From Paenibacillus albus (GTDB lineage: Bacteria > Bacillota > Bacilli > Paenibacillales > Paenibacillaceae): a stretch of DNA of 64,000 nucleotides. The first letter of the stretch is position 1. Each line of letters opens with the position of its first letter. The DNA lies in NCBI RefSeq assembly GCF_003952225.1, contig NZ_CP034437.1:5098501-5162500 (forward strand), given 5' to 3'. Below are positions 8,263 through 18,447 of the stretch, piece after piece. A model generated the notes under the pieces. It searched no databases. It had not been told where the DNA came from and was given only the letters and a program-made list of their open reading frames with translations. Made by a program: the position numbers and the translations under genes.

Positions 8263-10923
8263 TTAGCCCTTCAGCTCCTCAATGCGCGCAAGCACTTTCT
8301 CGCGTTTCTCCGCATAATCAGCCATTTTCGCACGTTCTTCTTCAATGACCTTCGCCGGCGCTTTCGCAACGAAGCCTTCATTGCCAAGCTTCTTCTCCAC
8401 GCGCTCAACTTCACTTGTCAAATTCGCAACCTCTTTGTTCAATCGAGCAATCTCTTGCTCAATGTCGATGAGGCCGGCTAGCGGCAAGTACATTTGAGCG
8501 CCTGTTACGATTGCAGTCATCGCTTTATCAGGAGCGGCGAGCGCTTCACTAATCTCAAGCTTCGACGTGCCGCAGAAGCGGATAATGAACTCTTCATTGC
8601 GCTTAAGGATGGCTTCAATACTATCGCTCGACGGCTTCACGAGCAGCTCGACTTTTTTGCTCATCGGTACATTAACCTCAGCACGGATATTCCGAACCGC
8701 GCGGATCATATCCATGAGCAGCTCCATCTCGGCAACCGCCTCCGGCGCTTCCAATGCAGCATCGTAAACCGGCCATGGAGCGAGTGTAATCGTATCGCCT
8801 TCATGCGGCAAGTGTTGCCAAATTTCCTCACTGATAAACGGCATGAACGGGTGAATGAGACGCTGTGTGCGATCTAGCACGTATGCGAGTACGGACTGCG
8901 TCGCGTGCTTCGCATCTGCATCTTGACCATTCAAGTTCAGCTTCGCGAATTCGATATACCAGTCACACAGGTCATCCCAGATAAAGTTGTACAGCACGCG
9001 GCCTGTTTCGCCAAAATCATAGCTGTCAATCAGACGCGTCACGTCAGCAACCGCAGCATTCAGACGGTGAAGAATCCAGCGATCTGCCGTACCAAGCTTC
9101 ACATTGATATCAATGTCGGCAGCCGTTACGCCTTCAAGGTTCATCAGCGCGAACCGTGATGCATTCCAGATCTTGTTCGCGAAGTTACGCGCTTGTTCAA
9201 CGCGCTCCCAGCGGAATCGCAAATCCTGGCCTGGCGTGCTGCTTGTCGAAATCATGAAGCGCATCGCATCAGCGCCGTAATTCTCGATCACTTCAAGTGG
9301 ATCGACGCCGTTACCTAGCGATTTGGACATTTTCTTGCCGTTCTCGTCTCGAACGAGACCATGCATGAGAACATCCTTGAACGGCTTCTCCCCTGTAAAC
9401 TCAAGAGCCGTGAAGATCATCCGGGCAACCCAGAAGTAGATGATATCGTAACCCGTAACTAAAACATTCGTCGGGTAGAACCGTTTTAAGTCTTCCGTCT
9501 GCTCAGGCCAGCCAAGTGTCGAGAACGGCCATAGCGCCGAACTGAACCAAGTGTCGAGAACGTCCTCATCCTGACGCAGAGATTCACTGCCGCAAGTGGA
9601 GCAAGCAGTTTGATCTTCGAGTGCAACATGCATCGCGCCGCAAGCGTCGCAATACCATGCCGGAATACGGTGTCCCCACCACAGCTGGCGTGAAATACAC
9701 CAGTCGCGAACATTTTCAATCCATTGCAAATAGATTTTCTCGAAACGATCCGGAACGAAATTAACGCCTTTACCCGCGTTCTGCGCCTCGATTGCCGCTT
9801 CTGCAAGTGGCTTCATCTCAACGAACCATTGTGTCGACAAGTACGGCTCAACAACCGCGCCGCTGCGCTCGCTGTGTCCAACTTGATGAACATGATCTTC
9901 GATCTTAATGCAAACGCCAAGCTCTTGTAGATCTGCAACAATGCGCTTGCGGCAGTCCGCCCGGTCGATGCCGTTATATGGACCAGCTTCTGCGTTCATC
10001 GTACCGCTCTCGTCCATGACAACGATCTGCGGCAGACTATGGCGTAGGCCAACCTCGAAGTCGTTCGGATCGTGCGCCGGCGTAATTTTAACCGCACCGG
10101 AACCGAACTCTTTCTCTACATATTCGTCCGCGATGATCGGAATCTCTCTGCCGATGATAGGGAGAATAATAAGCTCGCCGATGAGGTGCTTATAGCGCTC
10201 ATCTTCCGGATGTACCGCTACTGCTGTATCGCCGAGCATTGTCTCTGGGCGAGTCGTTGCAACGGTAATAAATCCAGAGCCGTTCTTCAGCGGATATTGC
10301 AGGTGGTACAGATGACCGTTCACTTCTTTATGTTCAACCTCGATATCGGACAACGCGGTGCGCGCAGCCGGATCCCAGTTGATGATTTTTTTGCCGCGGT
10401 AGATCAGGCCCTTCTCATAGAGGCGAACGAATACTTCGCGAACCGCTGCGGACAGCCCTTCATCCAGTGTAAAACGTTCACGCGAATAGTCGAGCGAGAA
10501 GCCCATTTTCGCCCATTGCTCACGAATCGTCTCATTGTACAGATCTTTCCATTCCCATACTTTCTCCAGGAATTTCTCGCGTCCCAAGTCATATCGGGAT
10601 ACTCCTTCCTCGCGAAGCTTCTGCTCAACCTTCGTCTGAGTCGCGATGCCTGCATGGTCACTGCCTGGCAGCCACAATGCATCATAGCCTTGCATCCGTT
10701 TCGTACGAATCAGAATATCCTGCAGGGTAAAATCGAGCGCATGCCCGATGTGCAGCATACCCGTTACGTTCGGAGGAGGAATTACAATCGTATAGGGTTC
10801 CGCATCTGGACGCTTGCCTGCTTCAAAAAACTTGCCCTCCATCCAATATGGATACCATTTGGATTCGGCTGCCTTCGGATCGTACGTCGTCGGCATCTCT
10901 GTCATTGCTTGTTTCTGTGACAT
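8263..10923 (-). CDS. valS: Valyl-tRNA synthetase
   Basis: Class I aminoacyl-tRNA synthetase charging tRNA-Val. The 886-residue product has the HIGH-type motif [15 protein letters not shown] near residue 47, the KMSKS loop ([12 protein letters not shown]) near 527, an editing domain with [17 protein letters not shown], and a C-terminal coiled-coil tRNA-binding arm ([26 protein letters not shown]). The start at 10923 ([10 protein letters not shown]) has GAGGG 6 nt upstream; the frame opens further back to 11004, but that would enter the T-box terminator. Expression is expected to be controlled by the T-box just upstream. Confidence 0.97.
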   Translation of the reverse strand: MSQKQAMTEMPTTYDPKAAESKWYPYWMEGKFFEAGKRPDAEPYTIVIPPPNVTGMLHIGHALDFTLQDILIRTKRMQGYDALWLPGSDHAGIATQTKVEQKLREEGVSRYDLGREKFLEKVWEWKDLYNETIREQWAKMGFSLDYSRERFTLDEGLSAAVREVFVRLYEKGLIYRGKKIINWDPAARTALSDIEVEHKEVNGHLYHLQYPLKNGSGFITVATTRPETMLGDTAVAVHPEDERYKHLIGELIILPIIGREIPIIADEYVEKEFGSGAVKITPAHDPNDFEVGLRHSLPQIVVMDESGTMNAEAGPYNGIDRADCRKRIVADLQELGVCIKIEDHVHQVGHSERSGAVVEPYLSTQWFVEMKPLAEAAIEAQNAGKGVNFVPDRFEKIYLQWIENVRDWCISRQLWWGHRIPAWYCDACGAMHVALEDQTACSTCGSESLRQDEDVLDTWFSSALWPFSTLGWPEQTEDLKRFYPTNVLVTGYDIIYFWVARMIFTALEFTGEKPFKDVLMHGLVRDENGKKMSKSLGNGVDPLEVIENYGADAMRFMISTSSTPGQDLRFRWERVEQARNFANKIWNASRFALMNLEGVTAADIDINVKLGTADRWILHRLNAAVADVTRLIDSYDFGETGRVLYNFIWDDLCDWYIEFAKLNLNGQDADAKHATQSVLAYVLDRTQRLIHPFMPFISEEIWQHLPHEGDTITLAPWPVYDAALEAPEAVAEMELLMDMIRAVRNIRAEVNVPMSKKVELLVKPSSDSIEAILKRNEEFIIRFCGTSKLEISEALAAPDKAMTAIVTGAQMYLPLAGLIDIEQEIARLNKEVANLTSEVERVEKKLGNEGFVAKAPAKVIEEERAKMADYAEKREKVLARIEELKG

Positions 10924-10974
10924 TATAGTCCCTCGCTTCCAATATATTTCAATACCGTAATAAACTGGATAAAC

Positions 10975-11265
10975 GCAAAAAAAACCTATCGCCCTTAATA
11001 GCAAAGGACGAAAGGTTCTAGCTTCCGCGGTACCACCTTTGTTCCGAACGATCCGCTTGAATCGGCTTCATTCGACAACTTTATAACAGATAACGGCTGC
11101 AACCGGCTTGAACTAACGATTAGCACCGTTTCATTCCAGCAACTCCGGGGCGACCTGTTACAGTTCATTACCTGCAGAACCTCTCAGCGCATTGGTTCCG
11201 CTCTCTGAAGGTATTCCTGTTACTCTTCCCCATCAACGTTATTATAATAAGAGTATAACCCTATT
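10975..11265 (-). promoter_or_regulatory. T-box leader of valS
   Basis: The minus-strand leader contains the T-box core AGGTGGTACCGCGG (11025-11038) that pairs with the acceptor end of uncharged tRNA in the antiterminator, then a terminator hairpin with a T-run (about 10977-11017). Stem I features upstream include an AGTA motif and the segment TGAACTGTAACAGG, where an in-line GTA (Val) codon is a candidate specifier; an overlapping TGT is also possible, so the specifier is not certain. Uncharged tRNA-Val would allow readthrough into valS, and possibly folC and murC. Confidence 0.92.
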
Positions 11266-11271
11266 TTTTCT

Positions 11272-11301
11272 ATCATACACGTTCTTATTTGTCCGCGTCA
11301 A
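11272..11301 (-). promoter_or_regulatory. Promoter of the valS T-box transcript
   Basis: On the minus strand, TTGACG (11296-11301) and TATGAT (11272-11277) are separated by 18 nt, fitting a vegetative promoter starting near 11265, just ahead of the T-box stem I. Confidence 0.6.
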
Positions 11302-11345
11302 TCCCACTGCCGCCTAGACTTCCAAACATTAGGAAGTAATAGCAA

Positions 11346-11391
11346 AAAAGCCTTTGAAAAGGTCTGGTTACAGTCCTTTTCGAAGGCTTCA
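11346..11391 (-). terminator. Terminator after spoVID
   Basis: Minus-strand stem AAGCCTTCGAAAAGG / CCTTTTCAAAGGCTT followed by TTTTTT, placed directly after the spoVID stop, separating it from the valS promoter. Confidence 0.8.
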
Positions 11392-11410
11392 TCTGCATCA
11401 ATCTTGCATG

Positions 11411-12673
11411 TTATGGAATGTACAATACTTGGCCTTCACTGACGCTCTGATCTGCCAGCCGATTATAGAGCGCAATCTCGCGTGGCTGCAGCTGATAACG
11501 GCCTGCGATGACGTCGAGCGTCTCTTCTCGCTGAACGATGCAGATGCGGAGTTTACGGAAGGATTGATCCTCGCCGGAACGGCTGAAGAACAGGTTCTTC
11601 CATTCGATGTCATCCCCGCTTGATTTGCGAGCTTCCTTCGCAGCCTGTTCGGCCGATTGCTCCGCTGCCGCCCTTGCTTCCTGTTCCCTGCGGCTTGATT
11701 GCAGCAGCGACCGGAAGCCGACATTAGGCTGAGCAGCCTCCGCCTCTTCCTCGGCTGGCTTGCCCCCGACTGCGACCTTCAATTTGCGCGCTGATTCGGC
11801 TTCTAATGCCGAAATATCGCCAAATTGCTGTGCAGCCGGCGCATCTGCGCTATTTGCAGCCTGCTGACGACTTCTAGCCTCGCGTTCTGCAGCATCCGCT
11901 ATAAACGGATTCTCCGCAGGAGGTCCGGCTATGGCCGCCTCGATCGCTTCATCCGACACTTCCGGCTCTGCAGCCTGAAGCGCTGCCTCCGCCTCACGAG
12001 CTTCAGCTTCTCGAGCCTCCGCTTCCTGCTGATTCTGCCACTCGATTGCTGCAATGCGAGCGATTTCCTCTTGCTCGAGAGCCGCCTGCGCTGCTTGCGC
12101 TTGGGCTGCCGCATCACGAATATACGCATCGTTGTAGGATGGCGTGCTGCCCGCCGTCTCCCAACCTTCGTTACGAATAGCCTGCGGCTCTTCATAACCT
12201 GTTTGCTGCTCGAACAACGCTTCGTAATTCGGCACGTCTATCGGATCCCTTTTGTGCACGACCGTGAAAGGCTCTTCCCGCGGCCATTCTTCCTGCGGGC
12301 TTGAATGGCCGAGCTCAATTCCTTTCAGGGACAGCACACCCGTAATATTGAGCGTTCGCGTTGACAGCAGATCAACATCGAAGTTATCAATCTCTACGGA
12401 GATGTCATCGAGCCGGTGGATGCGATTCATAGGAAGCGTAATTTCGACAGGAATCCAGTGTTCCAATGATTGTTCAGCTAAAGGCTCATCCTGAGCGCGG
12501 TACACGCCGGTCAGGAGCAAATGTCCTTTTAACAACACCTGCTCGTCTTGCTGAACGATTCCGATACGGGGGACAAGCTCGATTTCTTCCAGCTCGTCGA
12601 TCGCCGCTACTTCATCAGGCAAATGAACCCGTTCATAAATGTCAAATCGTAAACCGTTTGACTGACTGGGCAC
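11411..12673 (-). CDS. spoVID: SpoVID-like spore coat morphogenetic protein with LysM
   Basis: In B. subtilis SpoVID drives encasement of the forespore by the coat and binds SafA and SpoIVA. The 420-residue protein has the expected three parts: an N-terminal beta-rich region (GLRFDIYERVHLPDEVAAIDELEEIELVPRI), a long Glu/Ala-rich middle (about 190-350, many EAEAREAEA repeats) and a C-terminal LysM (QREETLDVIAGRYQLQPREIALYNRL...VLYIP). The start is a GTG at 12673 with AGGAGG 9 nt upstream; an upstream ATG in frame (12703) has no site. It stands after hemL as in B. subtilis hemL-spoVID. Transcription in the mother cell (sigma-E) is inferred from the family, not from a visible promoter. Confidence 0.87.
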   Translation of the reverse strand: MPSQSNGLRFDIYERVHLPDEVAAIDELEEIELVPRIGIVQQDEQVLLKGHLLLTGVYRAQDEPLAEQSLEHWIPVEITLPMNRIHRLDDISVEIDNFDVDLLSTRTLNITGVLSLKGIELGHSSPQEEWPREEPFTVVHKRDPIDVPNYEALFEQQTGYEEPQAIRNEGWETAGSTPSYNDAYIRDAAAQAQAAQAALEQEEIARIAAIEWQNQQEAEAREAEAREAEAALQAAEPEVSDEAIEAAIAGPPAENPFIADAAEREARSRQQAANSADAPAAQQFGDISALEAESARKLKVAVGGKPAEEEAEAAQPNVGFRSLLQSSRREQEARAAAEQSAEQAAKEARKSSGDDIEWKNLFFSRSGEDQSFRKLRICIVQREETLDVIAGRYQLQPREIALYNRLADQSVSEGQVLYIP

Positions 12674-12770
12674 GGTTGTCGTCCTCCTTTCCCCTCTCAC
12701 CAAAGCTTGGTTACAGCTTTCTTCCCTATTTATCTATATGGCAAGGGTTGGGTAGGCATGACTACGATTT

Positions 12771-13772
12771 TCACAGTGATGCGTAGCGTTCGCGCACTTC
12801 TCGGAACCATTCTGGCTCATCCGCGTGCACCGTCATCTCTTTCCCGCTCCACGGATGGGTGAACGTCAATTGCTCACCACGCAGAGCCTGGTGGTGAAGA
12901 ATGGCGTCGCTGCCTCCATAAAGCGTATCGCCAACGAGCGGATGGCCGAGATGGCTCATATGGACACGGATTTGATGCGTTCTTCCGGTCTCAAGCCATA
13001 AGCGAACAAGCGTAGCGCGGCGATATGAGGTAATAACTTCGTAGTGAGTGACAGCGTGATCCCCGGATGGGGTCACGCGTCTGCGAGCGCGATGATGGCG
13101 GTCTTTGCCTATTGGAGCATCAACTGTACCATTGCGCCCCCGCAGCACACCTTGAACAATGGCGACGTACTGCCTGCCGATCGACTTCTCCCGCATAGCC
13201 TCGTCCAGGTGCAGCTGCGCAAGCTCATTGCGCGCATAAAGCACAGGTCCGGCCGTATCATCGTCCAGCCGGTGGATATGCTTCGGAAGCTGGTGGTCTC
13301 CTTGCTCGATTCCTGCGAGTGTCGCTGCCTCATCAAGTGTTCCACGCTGACCAAGTGCATTCGGATGAACCGGCATGCCTGCTGGCTTGTCCATGACAAG
13401 GCACCAGTCGTCTTGATGAAGTATCTGTGCGCGCACTTTGGACGACCTTGTAGCCTTGGTCTCGGCCTGAACTTCCTCGCGCTGCTGCAGCGCCATCCGA
13501 TAAACGGCATCCTTCGCCGGATCAGCGGGAATAAAGGTGCGAAGCCGGATCGTTTCTCCGTCCATTTGGATACCGCCAACGGAGAAGAGCCGGTTTAAGT
13601 AACGCTCCGGAAACAAACCAAGGGCCAGCAGCCATTGCCGCACATGGTGCGGATGACTCCCGGCCTCTATCTGCCGAACTCCGGCATGGGCGGCATGGCT
13701 CGTCAGCGCATTCACCGACAAGCACAGCCACTCCCCGCTTCGTTCATAATTTAACATATTAGAATCAATCAC
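12771..13772 (-). CDS. RluA-family pseudouridine synthase
   Basis: Converts uridine to pseudouridine in RNA. Of 333 residues, the catalytic Asp lies in HIHRLDDDTAGPVLYA near residue 168, and the C-terminal motifs GRTHQIRVHMSHLGHPLVGDTLYGG and QALRGEQLTFTHPWSGKEM are complete. The N-terminal part (GLFPERYLNRLFSVGGIQMDGE) resembles a reduced S4-like domain. The motif reads DDDTAGP instead of the usual DRxTSG, a mild divergence. A GTG start has AGGAG 9 nt upstream. It is encoded 15 nt after hemL and before spoVID, probably co-transcribed; this gene is absent from the matching B. subtilis operon. The modified RNA position is unknown. Confidence 0.88.
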   Translation of the reverse strand: MIDSNMLNYERSGEWLCLSVNALTSHAAHAGVRQIEAGSHPHHVRQWLLALGLFPERYLNRLFSVGGIQMDGETIRLRTFIPADPAKDAVYRMALQQREEVQAETKATRSSKVRAQILHQDDWCLVMDKPAGMPVHPNALGQRGTLDEAATLAGIEQGDHQLPKHIHRLDDDTAGPVLYARNELAQLHLDEAMREKSIGRQYVAIVQGVLRGRNGTVDAPIGKDRHHRARRRVTPSGDHAVTHYEVITSYRRATLVRLWLETGRTHQIRVHMSHLGHPLVGDTLYGGSDAILHHQALRGEQLTFTHPWSGKEMTVHADEPEWFREVRERYASL

Positions 13773-13787
13773 GACTCTCAGCTCCTA

Positions 13788-15089
13788 TTAGAGACGACGA
13801 AGCGCCTCATCATGTGCTTCAATCGTTGCATCAATTGCCGCTTCATCATGTACGCCAGAGACGAACATGCCTTCGAACTGGGACGGTGCAATGCTCACGC
13901 CCAAGTCGAGCATCGAAGCAAAGTACGCTTTGAAACGCTCCAGATCCGCTGTCTTCGCCGTATCGTAGTTGATGACATGCTTCTCGGTGAAGAACGGGCA
14001 AACCATGGAGCCTACACGGTTAATCGTTGCTGGCACGCCGTGTTTCGAAGCATTCGCCTCGAAGCCGCGCTGCAAGCGAACGCTCATCCGCTCAAGCTGC
14101 TCGTACGTTTGCGGTGTAAGCAAGCTAAGCGTTGTATAGCCAGCAGCCATCGCAAGTGGGTTGCCGGACAGCGTTCCCGCTTGATAGATTGGGCCGCTAG
14201 GCGCCATCATCTCCATAATCTCGCGTTTGCCGCCGTATGCTCCGACTGGCAGACCGCCACCGATGACTTTGCCTAGGCAGGTCAGATCCGGCGTTACGCC
14301 GTACAAGCCTTGCGCACAGTTGTAATGCACGCGGAAGCCTGTCATAACTTCGTCGAAGATGAGCAAGCTGCCGTATTGCGTCGTAATGTCGCGCAGCCCT
14401 TGCAAGAAGCCAGGAAGCGGCGGAACGACACCCATGTTGCCGGCAATCGGCTCAACGATAATGCAAGCGATCTGTTCGCCGTACTGCTCGAATGCCAGCT
14501 TGATGGAATTCAGATCGTTATAAGGAACCGTAATGGTGTGGGATGCAACGCTCTCAGGAACACCTGGGCTGTCAGGCAATCCAAGCGTTGCAACGCCTGA
14601 TCCTGCCTTAATGAGCAGGCTGTCCGCATGACCGTGGTACGAGCCTTCGAACTTCAAAATCTTGCTGCGCTTCGTATAGCCGCGCGCAAGGCGCAGCGCG
14701 CTCATCGTCGCTTCCGTGCCGGAGTTCACCATACGGACGACTTCAACCGATGGCACCCGATCGCAGACGAGCTCAGCCATCAGAGTCTCAAGCTCCGTCG
14801 GAGCGCCAAAGCTTGTCCCCTTCTCCGCAGTCTTCTTGATCGCTTCAATAACCTCTGGATGAGCATGACCCATAATAAGCGGTCCCCACGAACCAACATA
14901 GTCGATGTAGCTGTTGCCATCGATGTCGTAGACGCGGTAGCCTTCGCCGCGCTCCATATATACCGGTGTTAATCCAACAGATTTGAAAGCGCGAACCGGT
15001 GAGTTAACGCCGCCGGGAATGACCGTCTTCGCTTTGGCGAAAGCAGCTTTGGAGCGTTCATCCGACCTTTTCTGATTGTTAACATTCAT
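13788..15089 (-). CDS. hemL: Glutamate-1-semialdehyde 2,1-aminomutase
   Basis: PLP enzyme turning glutamate-1-semialdehyde into 5-aminolevulinate, second step of the C5 heme pathway. The 433-residue protein shows the PLP-phosphate segment [16 protein letters not shown] near 122, Asp246 in FDEVMTGFR, and the PLP lysine Lys274 in [17 protein letters not shown]. The start at 15089 ([10 protein letters not shown]) has AGGTG at 6 nt spacing; a TTG ten codons earlier is unlikely. Unlike in B. subtilis, hemL is separated from hemB by a Crp/Fnr gene in the opposite direction, so it must have its own promoter, facing that of the regulator. Confidence 0.96.
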   Translation of the reverse strand: MNVNNQKRSDERSKAAFAKAKTVIPGGVNSPVRAFKSVGLTPVYMERGEGYRVYDIDGNSYIDYVGSWGPLIMGHAHPEVIEAIKKTAEKGTSFGAPTELETLMAELVCDRVPSVEVVRMVNSGTEATMSALRLARGYTKRSKILKFEGSYHGHADSLLIKAGSGVATLGLPDSPGVPESVASHTITVPYNDLNSIKLAFEQYGEQIACIIVEPIAGNMGVVPPLPGFLQGLRDITTQYGSLLIFDEVMTGFRVHYNCAQGLYGVTPDLTCLGKVIGGGLPVGAYGGKREIMEMMAPSGPIYQAGTLSGNPLAMAAGYTTLSLLTPQTYEQLERMSVRLQRGFEANASKHGVPATINRVGSMVCPFFTEKHVINYDTAKTADLERFKAYFASMLDLGVSIAPSQFEGMFVSGVHDEAAIDATIEAHDEALRRL

Positions 15090-15091
15090 TT

Positions 15092-15118
15092 GTGACACCT
15101 GCCTGTTAATTAGTGACA
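15092..15118. promoter_or_regulatory. GTGACA direct repeat between hemL and the Crp/Fnr gene
   Basis: GTGACA occurs at 15092-15097 and 15113-15118, 21 bp or two helical turns apart, in the 93-bp divergent region. TGTGA-like half-sites are typical of Crp/Fnr binding, but no full symmetric site is present, so this is only a candidate regulatory motif. Confidence 0.3.
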
Positions 15119-15182
15119 ATCCTATGGTACACTTCTGCTATAGATCGTACAGGCCGCTAACAGAAGAAGCCTGGTAATTCAG

Positions 15183-15863
15183 ATGGAGAGGCTGATTGCA
15201 TTGATCGAACTACTGAAGAACGTACAGCTATTTGAAAGCTTGAACGACGAACAGCTCCATCATATTTACTCGATCGCGAACAAACAATCGTTTTCACCGG
15301 GAACCGTGCTGTTTCAAGAAAACGATCACGGTTCAGCTTTCTATATCCTGTTAAAAGGTTCTGTGAAAATTTATACGCGCAGCACATCGGGCGAAGAAAA
15401 GGTGCTGTCGCTCATCCAAGCCGGCGAGAGCTTCGGCGAATTGTCGCTGCTCGACGGCAGGCCGCGTTCGGCTTCCGCACAGACGCTTGAATCGACGACA
15501 TTGCTTGTCATCGCAGGCAAAGCATTCAACGACCTGCTCCGCGATCAATTTGAAATTACTCGCCAAATCATGGCTGAGCTCTGCCGCAGACTGCGCGACA
15601 CGAACCAGCATGTATACGATCTGACCTTCGTTGATTCCCGCACCCGCGTGCTTAAGAACGTCATCCTGCTTGCAAATCGCCACGGCTCGCGTTCAGGCAA
15701 CATCATCACAATTAAAGTTGCGCTCAACTTCAACGAGCTCGCCCAGATGGCTGGCGTAACGAAGCAAGCGTTATCTCAGGTGCTACGCGATCTCGAGGAC
15801 CGCAGCATCCTCAAATTCGGCTTAAATGAATATAAGCTCGACCTTGCCCGCCTGAACGGCTAG
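15183..15863 (+). CDS. Crp/Fnr-family transcriptional regulator
   Basis: A 226-residue regulator: cyclic-nucleotide-binding-type beta barrel (about 15-125; GTVLFQENDHGSAFYILLKGSVKIY, GESFGELSLLDGRPRSASAQ), long dimer helix, and a C-terminal winged helix with recognition segment LAQMAGVTKQALSQVLRDLEDRSIL. There is no N-terminal Cys cluster of the Fnr 4Fe-4S type. The GELSLLDGRPRSA segment resembles a cAMP-type pocket, but the ligand is unknown. It is embedded, in reverse direction, between hemB and hemL, which suggests a link to tetrapyrrole synthesis or redox state; that is inference from position. The ribosome-binding site before the ATG is weak. Confidence 0.9.
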   Translation: MERLIALIELLKNVQLFESLNDEQLHHIYSIANKQSFSPGTVLFQENDHGSAFYILLKGSVKIYTRSTSGEEKVLSLIQAGESFGELSLLDGRPRSASAQTLESTTLLVIAGKAFNDLLRDQFEITRQIMAELCRRLRDTNQHVYDLTFVDSRTRVLKNVILLANRHGSRSGNIITIKVALNFNELAQMAGVTKQALSQVLRDLEDRSILKFGLNEYKLDLARLNG

Positions 15864-15880
15864 ACCGTTCAGGCTTTTTT
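15851..15880 (+). terminator. Terminator after the Crp/Fnr gene
   Basis: Hairpin CCTGAACGG-ctaga-CCGTTCAGG overlapping the stop codon, followed by CTTTTTT. It lies between the convergent Crp/Fnr gene and hemB. Confidence 0.85.
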
Positions 15881-15881
15881 A

Positions 15882-16877
15882 TTATTCGCCGCGCAGCCAG
15901 CGTGCCGCATCAAGCGCATGATACGTAATAATGATATCCGCACCCGCGCGTTTCATCCCCGTGAGCGTCTCCAGCACAATCGCGCGCTCATCGATCCAGC
16001 CGTTAGCCGCTGCTGCTTTTACCATCGAATATTCCGCGCTCACATTGTAAGCAACAACCGGCAAGTCAAAAGTTTCCTTCAGCATGCGCACTACATCGAG
16101 ATAAGCAAGCGCCGGCTTCACCATCAGCATGTCCGCGCCTTCGATGACGTCCGCTTCCGCTTCACGCAGCGCTTCGCGTCCGTTAGCCGGGTCCATCTGG
16201 TATGTCTTACGGTCGCCGAACTGTGGTGCAGAGTGAGCTGCATCACGGAAAGGACCGTAGAAGGCCGATGCATATTTGACCGAGTAGGACATAATCGGCA
16301 CAGACTCGAAGCCTGCGGCATCCAGACCTTCACGGATTGCGCCAACGAAGCCATCCATCATGTTGGATGGGGCGATAATGTCTGCTCCGGCTTCGGCTTG
16401 CGAAACAGCCGTCTTCACGAGCAGCTCAAGCGAAGAATCGTTGTCAACTTCTGCGCGTCCTGTACGCTCGTCATGGTGAATCATGCCGCAATGGCCGTGA
16501 TCGGTGAATTGGCAGAGGCAAGTATCCGCAACGACGAGCAGCTGTGGCGCCCATTCTTTGATAGCACGTGTCGCCTCCTGCACGATACCGTTATGATCGT
16601 ATGCCGATGTGCCGACTGCGTCTTTTGTAGCAGGAACACCGAACAGCAGAATTGCTTTTACGCCGCTCGCGACAACAAGATCGATCTCTTGCTTCAGCAG
16701 GTCCATCGACAGATGATATACGCCTGGCATTGAAGGAATTTCTTCTTTGATTCCTGTGCCAACTGTAACGAACAACGGATAAATCAAATCATCCACCGTT
16801 AGTTGTGTTTCGCGCACCAAGCTGCGAAGTCCAGCGCTTCCGCGCAGTCTGCGGTTTCTCGTAATTGGAAATGCCAT
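15882..16877 (-). CDS. hemB: Delta-aminolevulinic acid dehydratase (porphobilinogen synthase)
   Basis: Condenses two 5-aminolevulinate molecules into porphobilinogen. The 331-residue protein has the zinc site Cys120/Cys122/Cys130 in [14 protein letters not shown], and both Schiff-base lysines, Lys201 (SYSVKYAS) and Lys254 ([10 protein letters not shown]). The three Cys indicate a zinc-dependent rather than magnesium-only form. Its ATG follows the cobA-hemD stop by one nucleotide, so translation is probably coupled. It is the last gene of the minus-strand hemA operon here. Confidence 0.97.
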   Translation of the reverse strand: MAFPITRNRRLRGSAGLRSLVRETQLTVDDLIYPLFVTVGTGIKEEIPSMPGVYHLSMDLLKQEIDLVVASGVKAILLFGVPATKDAVGTSAYDHNGIVQEATRAIKEWAPQLLVVADTCLCQFTDHGHCGMIHHDERTGRAEVDNDSSLELLVKTAVSQAEAGADIIAPSNMMDGFVGAIREGLDAAGFESVPIMSYSVKYASAFYGPFRDAAHSAPQFGDRKTYQMDPANGREALREAEADVIEGADMLMVKPALAYLDVVRMLKETFDLPVVAYNVSAEYSMVKAAAANGWIDERAIVLETLTGMKRAGADIIITYHALDAARWLRGE

Positions 16878-16878
16878 G

Positions 16879-18441
16879 TTAGTATGCTCCCTTCAGCTTG
16901 CGATTCATTGCTATCGCATCAATAAGTCCGTCTATCGTAGCCTCTTCAGGCTGAATTGTAACTTTAAGTCCCGCCTCAGCTGCGGTTTGCGCCGTCACTG
17001 GGCCAATACATGCTATATCTACGCCTTGCAGCAGCTGGGCAGGCTGTTCTACGCCCATACGCCGCAGCACTTCGAGTAAATTCGTAACGGTCGATGAGCT
17101 TGCGAACGTAACAACGTCCACTTTGCCTTTCTGCAGCAGCTCTAGCGTCTCTTCGTCTTGCTCTTCCGCAAGCACCGTCTCGTACACGTCGATCTCAACA
17201 GGAACCAGCCCTCTTGCTTTCAGCTCTCGCGGCATCACTTCACGAGCGAGATCGCCTCTAGGCAGCAGCACGCGCTGGCCTTCTATGAGATGCTCGTTCA
17301 AGCTATCAAGCAGATCCTCTGCCTGGAACTTAACAGGCAGCACATCAACCAGCATGCCGCGCTTCTCCAGCGCTTCTGCCGTCTTCGGGCCAACCGCGGC
17401 AATACGCGCACGGTGAAAGCGGCGAATATCAATACGCAGCTTGCTCAACCAGCTGAAGAAATAATCGACGCCGTTGACGCTCGTGAACATGAGCCACTCG
17501 TATTGCTCCGCCGCTTGCAGAGCAGCCGTAAGTTCTGCCACTGCAGCCGCTTCTGTTGGCTCCCTTGTCTCAATAACAGGGAATTCGCATGGCTCGCCGC
17601 CAAGCTCCTCAATCTGTTCGACAAGGTCGCTGCTCTGTGCGCGCGCGCGCGTTACTAGCACGCGAGTGCCGAATAACGGCTTGCGCTCATACCACATGAG
17701 CCTCTCGCGCTGACGCACAACGTCGCCGACGACGATGACCGCCGGCGGTTTGAAGCCCGCCGCTTCCACGATCGCTTCAATCGTTTCAAGCGTACCGGTG
17801 ACGGTCCGCTGTTCTACGCGCGTGCCCCAGCGGATGAGAGCAACAGGCGTATCCGCAGGCTTGCCGTGCTTGATGAGCTGCTCGGCGATGTAGCCGATCT
17901 TCGCAACGCCCATCAGGAATACAAGCGTGCCCGTCGCAAGCGTTACTTTATCCCAATGAATGGAATGATCAAGCTTGTCCGGGCTTTCATGCCCAGTAAT
18001 GATGGAGAAGGATGAAGCCAAATCGCGATGCGTGACCGGGATACCCGCATAAGCAGGTACGGCGATCGCGGATGTGATGCCTGGGACGATTTCATATTCA
18101 ACGTCATTCTGATACAGCAGCTCAGCCTCTTCGCCAACGCGACCGAATACAGTTGGATCGCCGCCCTTCAGACGAGTGACGATCTTCCCTTGCAAGGCAA
18201 GATCGACTAGCAATTGGTTAATCTCTTCCTGCTTCATCGTATGACGATCCGGGAGCTTACCTACGTAAATCTTCTCCGCGCCCGGCTTTAGATACTTCAA
18301 CAAACGTGGACTTGCGAGACGGTCATAGACAACAACATCACAAGCAGCTATGCATTCTTTCCCCCGAATCGTGATGAGCTTTGGATCGCCTGGACCCGCT
18401 CCTACGAGATAGACCTTCCCCTTGCCGCTTCTCTGTAGCAT
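16879..18441 (-). CDS. cobA-hemD: Uroporphyrinogen-III C-methyltransferase/uroporphyrinogen-III synthase fusion
   Basis: A 520-residue bifunctional protein. Residues about 8-250 are a SUMT/CobA domain ([63 protein letters not shown]) that methylates uroporphyrinogen III to precorrin-2. Residues about 260-510 are HemD ([55 protein letters not shown]), which closes hydroxymethylbilane to uroporphyrinogen III. The fusion sits at the branch point between heme and siroheme and is typical of Paenibacillaceae and clostridia, while B. subtilis has HemD alone in this place. The gene is 6 nt after hemC. Confidence 0.95.
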   Translation of the reverse strand: MLQRSGKGKVYLVGAGPGDPKLITIRGKECIAACDVVVYDRLASPRLLKYLKPGAEKIYVGKLPDRHTMKQEEINQLLVDLALQGKIVTRLKGGDPTVFGRVGEEAELLYQNDVEYEIVPGITSAIAVPAYAGIPVTHRDLASSFSIITGHESPDKLDHSIHWDKVTLATGTLVFLMGVAKIGYIAEQLIKHGKPADTPVALIRWGTRVEQRTVTGTLETIEAIVEAAGFKPPAVIVVGDVVRQRERLMWYERKPLFGTRVLVTRARAQSSDLVEQIEELGGEPCEFPVIETREPTEAAAVAELTAALQAAEQYEWLMFTSVNGVDYFFSWLSKLRIDIRRFHRARIAAVGPKTAEALEKRGMLVDVLPVKFQAEDLLDSLNEHLIEGQRVLLPRGDLAREVMPRELKARGLVPVEIDVYETVLAEEQDEETLELLQKGKVDVVTFASSSTVTNLLEVLRRMGVEQPAQLLQGVDIACIGPVTAQTAAEAGLKVTIQPEEATIDGLIDAIAMNRKLKGAY

Positions 18442-18447
18442 TGTCGC

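Noticed and set aside
10072-10920. 282-codon plus-strand frame opposite valS
   Set aside because: Antisense shadow of the valyl-tRNA synthetase gene.
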